This document shows, piece after piece, positions 12,777 through 20,793 of a stretch of 64,000 nucleotides of DNA (its first letter is position 1; every line of letters begins with the position of its first letter). The notes under the pieces were generated by a model. The model saw only the letters and a list, made by a program, of their open reading frames with translations, did not search any database and had not been told where the DNA came from. Origin of the DNA: Ga0077548 sp035440445 (GTDB lineage: Bacteria; Pseudomonadota; Alphaproteobacteria; Rhizobiales; Xanthobacteraceae). Made by a program: the position numbers and the translations under genes. The DNA lies in the NCBI GenBank assembly GCA_035440445.1, contig DAORMJ010000016.1, forward strand, positions 1 to 64,000, written 5' to 3'.

Positions 12777-13277
12777 ATGGAACGCATAGGCCTCTACGCG
12801 GGCACCTTCGATCCGATCACGAACGGCCATCTCGACGTATTGGAGGCGGCCGCGCGCATGTGCGACCGCGTCGTAGTCGCCATCGGCATCCACCCGGGCA
12901 AGAAACCGTTGTTCGATGCCGACGAGCGCATGGCGATGATCGAGCAGGCGAGTGCGTCGATTGCGCGGGCCTACGGTGTCACGATCACCACCATGACTTT
13001 CGATGGTCTCGTCATTACTGCTGCCAGAGACACGAAAGCGACGCTGCTGATCCGCGGCCTGCGGGACGGTACCGATTTCGACTACGAAATGCAGATGAGC
13101 GGCATGAACGGCGAGATGGCGCCGAAGGTGCAAACCGTGTTCATTCCGGCGAAGCCGGAAGCCCGTCACGTGACCGGAACGCTGGTCCGGCAGATCGCGG
13201 CCATGGGCGGCGATATCTCCAAGTTTGTGCCGGAATTTGTCGCCAAGAAGCTGACCGCGCAGTTCGCCAAGAAGTAA
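12777..13277 (+). CDS. coaD: Phosphopantetheine adenylyltransferase
   Basis: Transfers AMP from ATP to 4'-phosphopantetheine, the penultimate step of coenzyme A synthesis. 166 aa, normal length. The nucleotidyltransferase signature GTFDPITNGHLD is at the N-terminus, with RGLRDGTDFDYE and the C-terminal ISSSxV-like loop replaced by VTGTLVRQIA. ATG at 12777 follows a GGAGAAGGA ribosome site. It lies in the common rhizobial order gyrA-coaD-ppi-ppi-queA-tgt, co-directional with short gaps. Confidence 0.96.
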   Translation: MERIGLYAGTFDPITNGHLDVLEAAARMCDRVVVAIGIHPGKKPLFDADERMAMIEQASASIARAYGVTITTMTFDGLVITAARDTKATLLIRGLRDGTDFDYEMQMSGMNGEMAPKVQTVFIPAKPEARHVTGTLVRQIAAMGGDISKFVPEFVAKKLTAQFAKK

Positions 13278-13292
13278 GCGAGTGAGGGAAAG

Positions 13293-13925
13293 ATGCGTAT
13301 ATTCCAACTGATTGCTTTGCTCTGTGCGCTCGCGTTTCCGCTGAGCGCGAACGCGCAGCAGAATTTCGATCCCTGGCGGGGCACTTCGCCCGAAGCCAAG
13401 GCGAAAGAGAAGCCGGATGCGAAGGCCGAGCGAAAGACCGCACAGGTCAAGGCCAAAAACAAGACCGGCGGTGCGGATACGCTGACGCTTGAAACCACCA
13501 AGGGCAAGATCGTGATCCGGCTGCGGACCGACCTCGCGCCGAACCACGCCAAGCGCCTGCAGCAGCTTGCGAGTGAAGGCTTCTACAACAATGTGCCGTT
13601 CCACCGCGTGATCGACGGCTTCATGGCGCAGACCGGCGACGGCCAGCATGGCAACGGCACCGGCGGCTCGACCCATCCGGACCTGCGCGCGGAGTTCTCG
13701 TCCGTGCCGTTCCGCCGGGGTATTGTCGGCATGGCGCGCAAAGGCGGCAACAACAATTCCGCGAATAGTCAGTTCTTCATCATGTTTGCCGAGCAGTCTT
13801 CGCTGAACGGGCAATACACCGTCATCGGCGAGGTGGTTTCCGGCATGGACGTCGTCGACAAGATCAACAAGGGCGAACCGCCCCGCAATCCCGATCGCAT
13901 TCTTCGCGCGATCGCAGGTCAATAA
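13293..13925 (+). CDS. Periplasmic cyclophilin-type peptidyl-prolyl isomerase
   Basis: Catalyses cis-trans isomerisation of prolyl bonds during folding. 210 aa: signal peptide (MRIFQLIALLCALAFPLSANA), a charged linker rich in K/A/E (about residues 30-62), then a cyclophilin domain with VPFHRVIDGFMAQTGD, NNNSANSQFFIMF and GEVVSGMDVVDKI. The catalytic Arg and the Phe-Met pair are in FHRVIDGFM. The tryptophan of human cyclophilin is absent, as in many bacterial forms. It is followed 11 bp later by a cytosolic paralogue. Assignment to the periplasm rests on the signal peptide. Confidence 0.93.
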   Translation: MRIFQLIALLCALAFPLSANAQQNFDPWRGTSPEAKAKEKPDAKAERKTAQVKAKNKTGGADTLTLETTKGKIVIRLRTDLAPNHAKRLQQLASEGFYNNVPFHRVIDGFMAQTGDGQHGNGTGGSTHPDLRAEFSSVPFRRGIVGMARKGGNNNSANSQFFIMFAEQSSLNGQYTVIGEVVSGMDVVDKINKGEPPRNPDRILRAIAGQ

Positions 13926-13936
13926 GGAATAGAGCA

Positions 13937-14389
13937 ATGGCTGACGAAAACACGCTTCTTCTGGAAACGACGCAAGGTCCGGTCACGATCAAGATGCGCC
14001 CCGATCTCGCGCCGGGTCATGTCGCGCGGATCAAGGAACTGGTGAAGGACGGCTTCTATGACGGCATCGTCTTCCATCGCGTGATCGATGGCTTCATGGC
14101 GCAGACCGGCTGCCCGCATGGCACCGGCACCGGCGGTTCCGGCAAGAAGCTCAAGGCCGAGTTCAACGAAGCACCGCATGTGCGCGGCACGGTTTCCATG
14201 GCGCGCGCCGCCAACCCGGATTCGGGCGACAGCCAGTTCTTCATCTGCTTCGGCGATGCCCGCTTCCTCGACGGCCAATATACGGTCTGGGGTGAAGTCA
14301 CTTCGGGCATGGAGAACGTCGACAAGATCAAGCGCGGCGAGCCGGTGACGAACCCCGACAAGATCGTCTCCGCCAAGATGGCGGCGTAA
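13937..14389 (+). CDS. Cytoplasmic cyclophilin-type peptidyl-prolyl isomerase
   Basis: 150-aa cyclophilin without signal peptide (MADENTLLLETTQGPVTIKM). Motifs: IVFHRVIDGFMAQTG, ANPDSGDSQFFICFGDA and GEVTSGMENVDKI. It closely parallels the upstream secreted copy, so the two give one isomerase to each compartment. The ribosome site AAGGAATAGAGCA precedes the ATG. Likely co-transcribed with coaD upstream and queA downstream. Confidence 0.94.
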   Translation: MADENTLLLETTQGPVTIKMRPDLAPGHVARIKELVKDGFYDGIVFHRVIDGFMAQTGCPHGTGTGGSGKKLKAEFNEAPHVRGTVSMARAANPDSGDSQFFICFGDARFLDGQYTVWGEVTSGMENVDKIKRGEPVTNPDKIVSAKMAA

Positions 14390-14418
14390 GCCGCGCGCGG
14401 GCTTGCCCGCTCCCGTGA

Positions 14419-15504
14419 ATGCGCACCGCTGACTTCGACTTCGATCTGCCGCCGGAGACCATCGCGCTCCGGCCGGCGGAGCCGCGCGACTCCGCAAAGC
14501 TGCTCGTTGTGTCGCCGCGGGGGACCGCCGAGTTCGAAGATCGCGTGGTCCGCGAACTGCCGTCGCTGCTGCGGGCGGGCGATGTTCTCGTCGTCAACGA
14601 CACCAAAGTGATCCCCGCGCGTCTGCACGGCGTGCGGGAGCGTAACGGCGTCAATGTCGAAGTCGAGGCGACGCTGATCAAGCGGACCGGCCCCGAACGC
14701 TGGCAGGCGCTTGCGAAGCCCGCCAAGCGGCTCGAGCCTGGCGACCGCATCCGCTTCGGCCACGAGTCGCGTGTTTGCATGCTCGGCGCGCTCGACGCGA
14801 CGGTCGAAGCAAAAGGCGAGGCGGGCGAGATCACGCTTCGCTTCGATTTCCACGGCGCGATCCTCGACGACGCGATCGATGCACTGGGCCATATCCCGTT
14901 GCCGCCTTATATCGCCTCGAAGCGCGACGACGACGAGCGCGACCGCAGCGATTACCAGACGATGTTCGCGAAGCACGAAGGATCGGTAGCCGCGCCGACG
15001 GCGGGACTGCATTTCACCGATAGTCTGCTTGCTGCCTTGAAGACGGCGGGAGTGGCGATTGCCAAAGTCACGCTGCATGTCGGCGCAGGTACGTTCCTGC
15101 CGGTGAAGACCGACGACGTCTCCGGCCACAAGATGCATGCCGAATACGGCGAGATCGGTGCCGATGCGGCGGCGCAAATCAATGCGGCGCGCGCACAAGG
15201 GGGCCGGATCATTCCGGTTGGCACCACCGCGCTGCGGCTGCTGGAATCCGCTGCGACGCCGGAAGGCGAAGTGAAGCCCTTCAAGGCGGAAACCGATATC
15301 TTCATCACGCCGGGCTACCGGTTCCGCGCGGCGGACGCGCTCCTGACGAACTTCCACCTGCCGCGCTCGACGCTGTTCATGCTGGTCAGCGCCTTCGCAG
15401 GGACCGAGCGCATGAAGCGCGCTTACGCGCATGCGATTGCGAATGGCTACCGCTTTTACTCGTACGGTGACGCGAGTTTGCTGTTTCCGGAAGCGCCGCG
15501 CTAG
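14419..15504 (+). CDS. queA: QueA, S-adenosylmethionine:tRNA ribosyltransferase-isomerase
   Basis: Builds the epoxyqueuosine ring on tRNA by moving the ribosyl group of SAM onto preQ1 at position 34. 361 aa. Family motifs: DFDFDLPPETIALRPAEPRD near the start, VVNDTKVIPARLHG, PTAGLHFT, LHVGAGTFLPV and NFHLPRSTLFMLV near the end. Start ATG 14419, 29 bp after the previous stop. Directly followed (9 bp) by tgt, the preceding step of the same pathway, so the two form a queuosine operon segment. Confidence 0.97.
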   Translation: MRTADFDFDLPPETIALRPAEPRDSAKLLVVSPRGTAEFEDRVVRELPSLLRAGDVLVVNDTKVIPARLHGVRERNGVNVEVEATLIKRTGPERWQALAKPAKRLEPGDRIRFGHESRVCMLGALDATVEAKGEAGEITLRFDFHGAILDDAIDALGHIPLPPYIASKRDDDERDRSDYQTMFAKHEGSVAAPTAGLHFTDSLLAALKTAGVAIAKVTLHVGAGTFLPVKTDDVSGHKMHAEYGEIGADAAAQINAARAQGGRIIPVGTTALRLLESAATPEGEVKPFKAETDIFITPGYRFRAADALLTNFHLPRSTLFMLVSAFAGTERMKRAYAHAIANGYRFYSYGDASLLFPEAPR

Positions 15505-15513
15505 AACCCCGTT

Positions 15514-16629
15514 ATGGAATTCCAGATTCACGAAAAGGACGGCGCCGCGCGCCGCGGCACGCTCACGACTGCGCGCGGGGAAATTCGCACGCCCGCCTTC
15601 ATGCCGGTCGGCACCGCTGCGACGGTGAAGGCGATGTTGCCTGAAACCGTGCGCGCGACAGGCGCCGATATCGTGCTCGGCAACGTCTATCATCTGATGT
15701 TGCGGCCCGGTGCCGAGCGGATCGCGAGCCTCGGCGGCTTGCACAAGTTCATGAATTGGAGCCGCCCGATCCTGACCGACTCCGGCGGCTTTCAGGTGAT
15801 GTCGCTCGCAAAGCTCCGCACGCTGAACGAGCAGGGCGTGAAATTCCGCAGTCACATCGATGGCAGCGCCTACGAATTGACGCCGGAGCGCGCGATGGAA
15901 ATTCAGGCGCTGCTCGGCTCGGACATTTCGATGCAGCTAGACGAATGTGTGCGGCTGCCGTGCAGCGAAGAGGAAGCCGAGCGCGCGATGCGGCTGTCGC
16001 TGCGCTGGGCGGAACGCTCGAAAGAGGCGTTTGGAACGCCGCAAGGCCGCGCCATCTTCGGCATCGTGCAGGGCGGCGCATCGGTGCCGCTGCGGCTGGA
16101 ATCCGCACGAGCGCTGACGGAAATCGGCTTCGATGGTTATGCAATTGGCGGGCTCGCGGTCGGCGAGCCGCAGGACGTCATGCTCGCGATGATCGAGGCG
16201 ACGATGCCCGCACTTCCGGCGGACCGCCCGCGCTATCTGATGGGCGTCGGCACGCCGGACGATCTTGTCAAAGCCGTCATGCGCGGGATCGACATGTTCG
16301 ATTGCGTGATGCCGACCCGGGCGGGCCGTCATGCGCTCGCCTATACGCGCTTCGGCCAGTTCAACCTGAAGAATGCGCGCCATGCGGACGATCCCCGTCC
16401 GATCGACGAGCAAAGCGACTGCCCGGCCGCGCGCGATTACTCGCGCGCGTACCTGCATCATCTCGTCAAAGCGAATGAGATTCTCGGCTCGATGCTGCTG
16501 ACCTGGATCAACGTAGCCTATTACCAGAGCCTGATGGCCGGCATGCGCGAGGCGATTTCACAGGGACGCCTCGCGGACTTTGCGGCGGAAACGGCCGAGG
16601 GCTGGGCGCGCGGCGCAGACGCTGCGTAG
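15514..16629 (+). CDS. tgt: Tgt, queuine tRNA-guanine transglycosylase with degenerate zinc site
   Basis: Exchanges guanine-34 of Asp, Asn, His and Tyr tRNAs for preQ1. 371 aa. The general acid/base loop LTDSGGFQVMSL and the nucleophile region GIDMFDCVMPTRAGRHA are intact, as is the preQ1 pocket GGLAVGE. The C-terminal zinc site, CxCxxC...H in E. coli and Zymomonas, reads S301-D-C303-P-A-A306 and Ile332 at the histidine place, so three of four ligands are missing. The surrounding RDYSRAYLHHL is intact. The catalytic half looks fully functional, so the protein probably folds without zinc; I believe other Rhizobiales show this, from memory only. Confidence 0.95.
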   Translation: MEFQIHEKDGAARRGTLTTARGEIRTPAFMPVGTAATVKAMLPETVRATGADIVLGNVYHLMLRPGAERIASLGGLHKFMNWSRPILTDSGGFQVMSLAKLRTLNEQGVKFRSHIDGSAYELTPERAMEIQALLGSDISMQLDECVRLPCSEEEAERAMRLSLRWAERSKEAFGTPQGRAIFGIVQGGASVPLRLESARALTEIGFDGYAIGGLAVGEPQDVMLAMIEATMPALPADRPRYLMGVGTPDDLVKAVMRGIDMFDCVMPTRAGRHALAYTRFGQFNLKNARHADDPRPIDEQSDCPAARDYSRAYLHHLVKANEILGSMLLTWINVAYYQSLMAGMREAISQGRLADFAAETAEGWARGADAA

Positions 16630-16688
16630 AGCGCCGGCCGCCAGTCGCGCGGCCAGAAATCAATCCGGCCGCGAGTTCCCCAGAGCGA

Positions 16689-17027
16689 TCAGGCGGCTTT
16701 GTCGCCCATCCGTTCGGTCAGCACCGGCTCGAAACCTTCGAACTCCGGGTGACCAAGATACATGGGCACCGCAGGCTTGTGCTCGCCGGCGCGGGCGTGG
16801 GCCGCGCGGAATCCCTCGGAGTTCGTCCAGTTTTCGAAGTCTTTCTTCGTCGCCCAGGTCGTGTGCGAAGAATACAGCGAGTGATCTTCCTTCTTCGGAC
16901 CCTTCAGAAGATGGAATTCGACGAAACCCGGCATGGTGTTCAGGTAGGACTTGCGCTCGCGCCAAATGCGCTCGAATTCGCCTTCCTGGCCGGGGGTGAC
17001 TTTAAACCGGTTCATCGCAATGAACAT
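16689..17027 (-). CDS. hmuQ: Haem-degrading monooxygenase of the IsdG/HmuQ type (ABM domain)
   Basis: 112-aa antibiotic-biosynthesis-monooxygenase fold protein, MFIAMNRFKV at the start. The IsdG catalytic triad Asn-Trp-His is present at Asn6, Trp67 and His77 (ENW and AAHAR), at almost the same numbers as in IsdG. Such enzymes open imported haem to release iron in the cytoplasm; Bradyrhizobium HmuQ and HmuD are known examples. It lies downstream of and co-directional with the haem receptor gene, separated by 167 bp holding two hairpins. Convergent with tgt. The name hmuQ rests on context plus triad. Confidence 0.8.
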   Translation of the reverse strand: MFIAMNRFKVTPGQEGEFERIWRERKSYLNTMPGFVEFHLLKGPKKEDHSLYSSHTTWATKKDFENWTNSEGFRAAHARAGEHKPAVPMYLGHPEFEGFEPVLTERMGDKAA

Positions 17028-17100
17028 GACGTGTCCTTTCTTTGCCTTGCGGCTGCTGGGCGGTCTCTTGTTACCGGCAGTTTCCCGGAAACGCGAAGCA

Positions 17101-17128
17101 GGCCGCTTTCACTATAGCGAAAGCGGCC
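17101..17128 (-). terminator. Hairpin between hmuR and the haem monooxygenase gene (distal)
   Basis: Perfect 10-bp stem (GGCCGCTTTC / GAAAGCGGCC) with an 8-base loop. Read on the minus strand it lies after hmuR. The plus-strand side is followed by a T-rich tract, but no plus-strand gene ends here. Confidence 0.45.
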
Positions 17129-17170
17129 CCTTCGTTCTTGTTTCTTTGCTCCTCTCGCGAGGAATTCGGA

Positions 17171-17188
17171 CGGGGGCAGACGCCCCCG
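17171..17188 (-). terminator. Hairpin directly after hmuR
   Basis: Perfect 7-bp stem CGGGGGC / GCCCCCG with a four-base loop, seven bases past the hmuR stop on the minus strand. No T tract follows, so it may be a pause or mRNA-stability structure. Confidence 0.45.
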
Positions 17189-17194
17189 CTTCGT

Positions 17195-19408
17195 TCAGCG
17201 TGCGGCGAGCAGGGCCGGCGAGATGGCATTCACGCCATCCCCGAACCGCACCTTCAGCGCGCCCTTGAACGTGATTCCCGGTGCCGCGCTAGCCCAGAGC
17301 GAGTCGTTCTGGTTGTCGGTCGGCGTCGTGCGAACCACGGGATACTGGTGGTAGAACTCGTTCAACAAGTTATCGACGCTGAAGCTCAAGGTCGCCATCT
17401 CGCTCAGCTTGTAGCCGATGTAGAGGTTGACGAGATTGTAGCTCTCGGTCGGCGTGAAGGTCGCGGGCAGGTCGGTCTTTGCCGATACCGCGGCCCAGCG
17501 GATCATCGCCGTCAGCCTGCGGTCGAGGAGCCGCACGCCGAAGGTCGATACGACCTTGTCGGGCTGAATGTTGGCGAGACCGACATTCGTCGCCGTGTTC
17601 TTGCCGCGCTGGTGTTGAGCCGCAAGACCGGCAAACCAGTCGCCGGTGTCATAGGTGCTCTCCAGTTCGACACCCTGGATCCGTGCTTCGGAGATGTTCT
17701 GATACTGATAGAAGTTGAAGGTCTGATAGATCGGGTTGAACGGGCCCGTGCCGGTCAGCTCGATGAAGTCGCTGATGTCGTTGCGGAATACGTTCAGCTT
17801 GGCGCGGAACGCATCGCCCTGGCGATAGACGTTGTCGAACTTGAAGTTGACGCCGATCTCCTTGTTCTTGCCGACCTCGGGCCGCAGGTTGAAATTCTGC
17901 TGGAAGCAGAAGAAGCCCGGAGTGCCACCTGGGCAGACGAATGCGCCCGGTCCGCCGCCGGTCGGATGCGCGCCGACCACGAGCGTTTCGGTAAGCGTCG
18001 GCGAGCGATAGCCTTCCGCATAGCTCACATAAGGCGTGATCTGCGAAGAGGGCCACAGGCCGATCGTCAGCTTCGGCGAAAAGCGGGACTGATCGTTCTC
18101 GAAGCCGCCGGCATTGAAGTGATAGGCATCGTAGCGGCCCGCGGCGACGACCTGCAGCAGGTTTCCGTAGTCAGCTTTCCACTGCAGGAATGCGCCGAAC
18201 ACCGAGCGGCGGCCGCCGGGCGTCGTCAGATCGCCAGTGCCGCGCGGGTCGATGGTCTCGACCGAGTCCGTGAAGAAGTCGCCGCCGATCGTGATGGCGT
18301 TCTGCCAACCGGCAAAGTCGAAGCGCGACGTGTTGTTGATGTCGAAGCCCACGGTATCGAGCAGGAAGCTGCGCCTGTCGCCGACGCAGCCTGTGATGTT
18401 GTTGCCCGGAGCGATGCCGCCGCAATAGGCCGAGTTAGTCGTGGTGGTATGCGCAATCTTCAACTGGTTGGTGTCGGTGCGATTCCAATAGACGTTCGCA
18501 TCGATATTGAAGATGCGGTCCTCCGGCCTGTCATAGCGCCAACGCGCGTTCAGCGTCATGTTGGTCGTGTCGGTCGCGTAGATCGACGTGCCGCCTGCAG
18601 GCGGACGCGGCGGCTGACCGAAATTGTATTCGCTGTAATAGAACAGGCCGCCGAGGGTGATCTTGTGGCCATCGGCGGGCATCAGGTTGGTCTTGATGAG
18701 ACCGCTCGTGACCTGCTGCCAGCTATTGGCGATCAGGAAGTTGCTGCCGTCCTTGTAGTTCGATTGATCGCGATGCGAGACGCCGACGATGAAATCGGCG
18801 TTCTGCTGGCGCGCAGCGGCGAAAGCAGAGATCTGGCCGCTTCCGGTGTTGCTGCCGGCTGCGATGTTCGTCTCGACCGCCCAGCGCTGGTTCGGCGCGA
18901 GAATGTCGGACGCTTCCTTGGTGCGGAATGCGACGACGCCGCCGATCGCGCCGGTGCCGTAGATGTTCGCGGTCGGACCGCGGACGACATCGACGCCGGC
19001 AATCATTTCCTTATCGAGATAGAAGAAGCCGTTCGCGAAGTGACCGGTGCGCTGCGCATTCTGGCGCGCACCATCGATCAGGACGGCGACGCGGCCGAAG
19101 TCCTGCAGACCGCGAATGTTGATGGCTCCCGCCGGCTCGTCTGCGCGATCCTGAAACGTCACGCCCGGAGTCGCGATAAAGATTTCCGAGATGCGCTTCG
19201 GCTGGATGAGTTCGATCTGATCCGCGCGGATAACGCTCACCGGCGCGAGTGCGTTGATCGCAAGCTCTTCGGTTCGGGTTGCGACGATCGTGATCGCATC
19301 GAGCGCCGTCACTTGTGCAGCAACCGGCGTGAGTAAAGCAGTAGAGAGAAGTGTGAAGGCGGATACGCCGCCCAACAGCGCAGCAGTGCGCTTGGTGATC
19401 CCAGCCAT
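17195..19408 (-). CDS. hmuR: TonB-dependent outer-membrane haem receptor HmuR-like
   Basis: 737 aa. Signal peptide to about residue 31 (LLTPVAAQ), plug domain with INIRGLQDFGRVAVLIDGAR and GPTANIYGTGAIGGVV, then a 22-strand-type barrel ending in the aromatic C-terminal region. Haem receptors carry FRAP and NPNL boxes around a haem-binding histidine; here the matching stretch is YRSP, then His in GAHPTGG, then NFNLRPEVGKNKE. It imports haem using TonB-ExbBD energy, delivering to HmuT. Divergent from hmuPTUV across a 225-bp region with an ICE-like palindrome, so iron (Irr) and HmuP control are likely. The substrate call rests mainly on neighbours. Confidence 0.88.
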   Translation of the reverse strand: MAGITKRTAALLGGVSAFTLLSTALLTPVAAQVTALDAITIVATRTEELAINALAPVSVIRADQIELIQPKRISEIFIATPGVTFQDRADEPAGAINIRGLQDFGRVAVLIDGARQNAQRTGHFANGFFYLDKEMIAGVDVVRGPTANIYGTGAIGGVVAFRTKEASDILAPNQRWAVETNIAAGSNTGSGQISAFAAARQQNADFIVGVSHRDQSNYKDGSNFLIANSWQQVTSGLIKTNLMPADGHKITLGGLFYYSEYNFGQPPRPPAGGTSIYATDTTNMTLNARWRYDRPEDRIFNIDANVYWNRTDTNQLKIAHTTTTNSAYCGGIAPGNNITGCVGDRRSFLLDTVGFDINNTSRFDFAGWQNAITIGGDFFTDSVETIDPRGTGDLTTPGGRRSVFGAFLQWKADYGNLLQVVAAGRYDAYHFNAGGFENDQSRFSPKLTIGLWPSSQITPYVSYAEGYRSPTLTETLVVGAHPTGGGPGAFVCPGGTPGFFCFQQNFNLRPEVGKNKEIGVNFKFDNVYRQGDAFRAKLNVFRNDISDFIELTGTGPFNPIYQTFNFYQYQNISEARIQGVELESTYDTGDWFAGLAAQHQRGKNTATNVGLANIQPDKVVSTFGVRLLDRRLTAMIRWAAVSAKTDLPATFTPTESYNLVNLYIGYKLSEMATLSFSVDNLLNEFYHQYPVVRTTPTDNQNDSLWASAAPGITFKGALKVRFGDGVNAISPALLAAR

Positions 19409-19583
19409 TATTGAAGCCCCACTCGTTTTGTTTTTTTGTATTTCGCGCCGGTGCTTGCGGGCTGCAGCGGACTGCTAGCTAGCTGGCTGGCTTTGCAAGA
19501 CCATCCCAGTCCCGCAAACTAGTTGATATGGGTAACAATCCAGCGTACTAGGGTCAAGTGGTTGAAATCACTAGATAAAAATA

Positions 19584-19608
19584 GTTCTAAACTGGCTTAG
19601 TTCAGAAC
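19584..19608. promoter_or_regulatory. ICE/Irr-like palindrome in the hmuR-hmuP divergent promoter region
   Basis: Arms GTTCTAAACT and AGTTCAGAAC, 5-bp spacer, one mismatched pair. The TTCTAAA core resembles the iron-control element bound by Irr upstream of rhizobial haem-uptake genes, where HmuP is a known co-activator. Placed between the divergent hmuR and hmuP starts. Which promoter it serves cannot be told from sequence alone. Confidence 0.5.
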
Positions 19609-19633
19609 TGTTCAAAAGAAATAACCGAGTTTG

Positions 19634-19846
19634 ATGGATAGTTTCTCAATGCCGAAGACCGATCCGGTCGAAACCAGCCCGAATGCAAGCAGCGTCAGCG
19701 CCTCGCGCCGGCCGATCGATATCGTAAACAATCGCATCGAAAGCCGCGATCTGTTTGTCGGCACGAAGGAAATCACCATTGGCCACGAGGGCGAGGCCTA
19801 TCGGTTGCGCCTGACCGCTCTGAACAAGCTGATCCTGACAAAATGA
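19634..19846 (+). CDS. hmuP: HmuP/HemP haem-uptake regulator
   Basis: Small HemP-family protein, 70 aa from ATG 19634 (TTG 19631 is possible). The N-terminal half is low-complexity and the conserved half runs RRPIDIVNNRIESRDLFVGT with IGHEGEAYRLRLTALNKLILTK, the HemP signature. In Bradyrhizobium, HmuP is a co-activator that works with Irr at the hmuR promoter. Its stop overlaps the hmuT start by four bases (ATGA), so it heads the hmuPTUV operon. Confidence 0.9.
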   Translation: MDSFSMPKTDPVETSPNASSVSASRRPIDIVNNRIESRDLFVGTKEITIGHEGEAYRLRLTALNKLILTK

Positions 19847-20793
19847 ACCGCAGAGTTTCCCTGTTAGCGCTCGGTGCGATGCTGCTCGCCGCAGCATCGG
19901 CAACGAATGCGGTCGCCTGGACCGTGAAAGACGCGGCCGGACAGACGATCGAAGTATCCGACGCCTCGCGCATCGTGACCATCGGCGGCGCCGTCACCGA
20001 GATCGTCTTTGCGCTCGGCTTTGGCGACAAGGTGATCGCAATCGACATCACCAGCACCTATCCGGCCGAGATCAAGAAGCTGCCGACCATCGGCTATATG
20101 CGTGCGCTCGCACCCGAAGGCGTGATCTCCCTTGGACCGAGCCTTGTGCTGGCCATCGAAGGTTCCGGCCCGGCCGAAGCGATCGATGTGCTGTCGCGGG
20201 CGACGATTCCTTTCGTGCTGATCCCCGAAGGTACCGACGAAGAAGCGGTGCTTAAGAAAATCCGCGCCGTGGCGCAGGCGCTCGGCGTTCCCGAAAAGGG
20301 CGAGCAACTCGCCAAAGCAGTCGGCGAAGACATGGCCGCCGCCAAAGCGATGATCGCGAAGGCGGTGACGGCAGAGCGCAACGCGATGTTCGTGCTCTCG
20401 ACCGGCAACGGTACGCCGACGGTTGCCGGCAAAGGCACCAGCGTCGACGGTATTTTCAAGCTGGCGAAGGTCGCGAACGCCATGGCGGCGGTGCATGGAT
20501 TCAAGCCGGCCACGCCGGAAGCCACCCTCGCAGCGCAGCCTCAGAACATAGTGATGCTGCTCGAACGCACGCACGCGCTCGACGAGAACGCTTTGTTCGG
20601 AATGCCCGCTTTCGCAGGCACGCCGGCCGCGAAAGACAAGCGCCTGATTCTGATCCCGTCCTACTTCCTGTCGTTCGGCCCGCGCACGGGTCACGCGATG
20701 CGCGACCTTGCCGCGCAAATTTATCCTGAAGCCAACCTGCCGAAGCTGCCGCCACGGCCCTGGACCGAAGCGGCCTCTACGCATAGCAAATGA
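19843..20793 (+). CDS. hmuT: HmuT, periplasmic haem-binding protein
   Basis: Substrate-binding subunit of the haem ABC importer; accepts haem from the outer-membrane receptor and delivers it to HmuU. 316 aa with a signal peptide (MNRRVSLLALGAMLLAAASA). Family features: DASRIVTIGGAVTEIVFALG, the haem-ligand tyrosine region IGYMRALAPEGVISLGP, and VAGKGTSVDG. Overlaps hmuP and hmuU by four bases each (ATGA), implying translational coupling. Related cobalamin or siderophore binders look alike, but the HemP and haem-receptor context argues for haem. Confidence 0.92.
   Translation: MNRRVSLLALGAMLLAAASATNAVAWTVKDAAGQTIEVSDASRIVTIGGAVTEIVFALGFGDKVIAIDITSTYPAEIKKLPTIGYMRALAPEGVISLGPSLVLAIEGSGPAEAIDVLSRATIPFVLIPEGTDEEAVLKKIRAVAQALGVPEKGEQLAKAVGEDMAAAKAMIAKAVTAERNAMFVLSTGNGTPTVAGKGTSVDGIFKLAKVANAMAAVHGFKPATPEATLAAQPQNIVMLLERTHALDENALFGMPAFAGTPAAKDKRLILIPSYFLSFGPRTGHAMRDLAAQIYPEANLPKLPPRPWTEAASTHSK

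Noticed and set aside
17042..19336. 764-codon open frame antisense to hmuR
   Set aside because: The minus frame is a full TonB receptor with signal peptide and barrel motifs; the plus frame has no recognisable domains and its composition mirrors the GC-rich codon bias.
19475..19495. CTAGCTAGCTGGCTGGCT-like short repeats upstream of hmuR
   Set aside because: Only a few degenerate tetramer copies; no evidence of function beyond low-complexity sequence.
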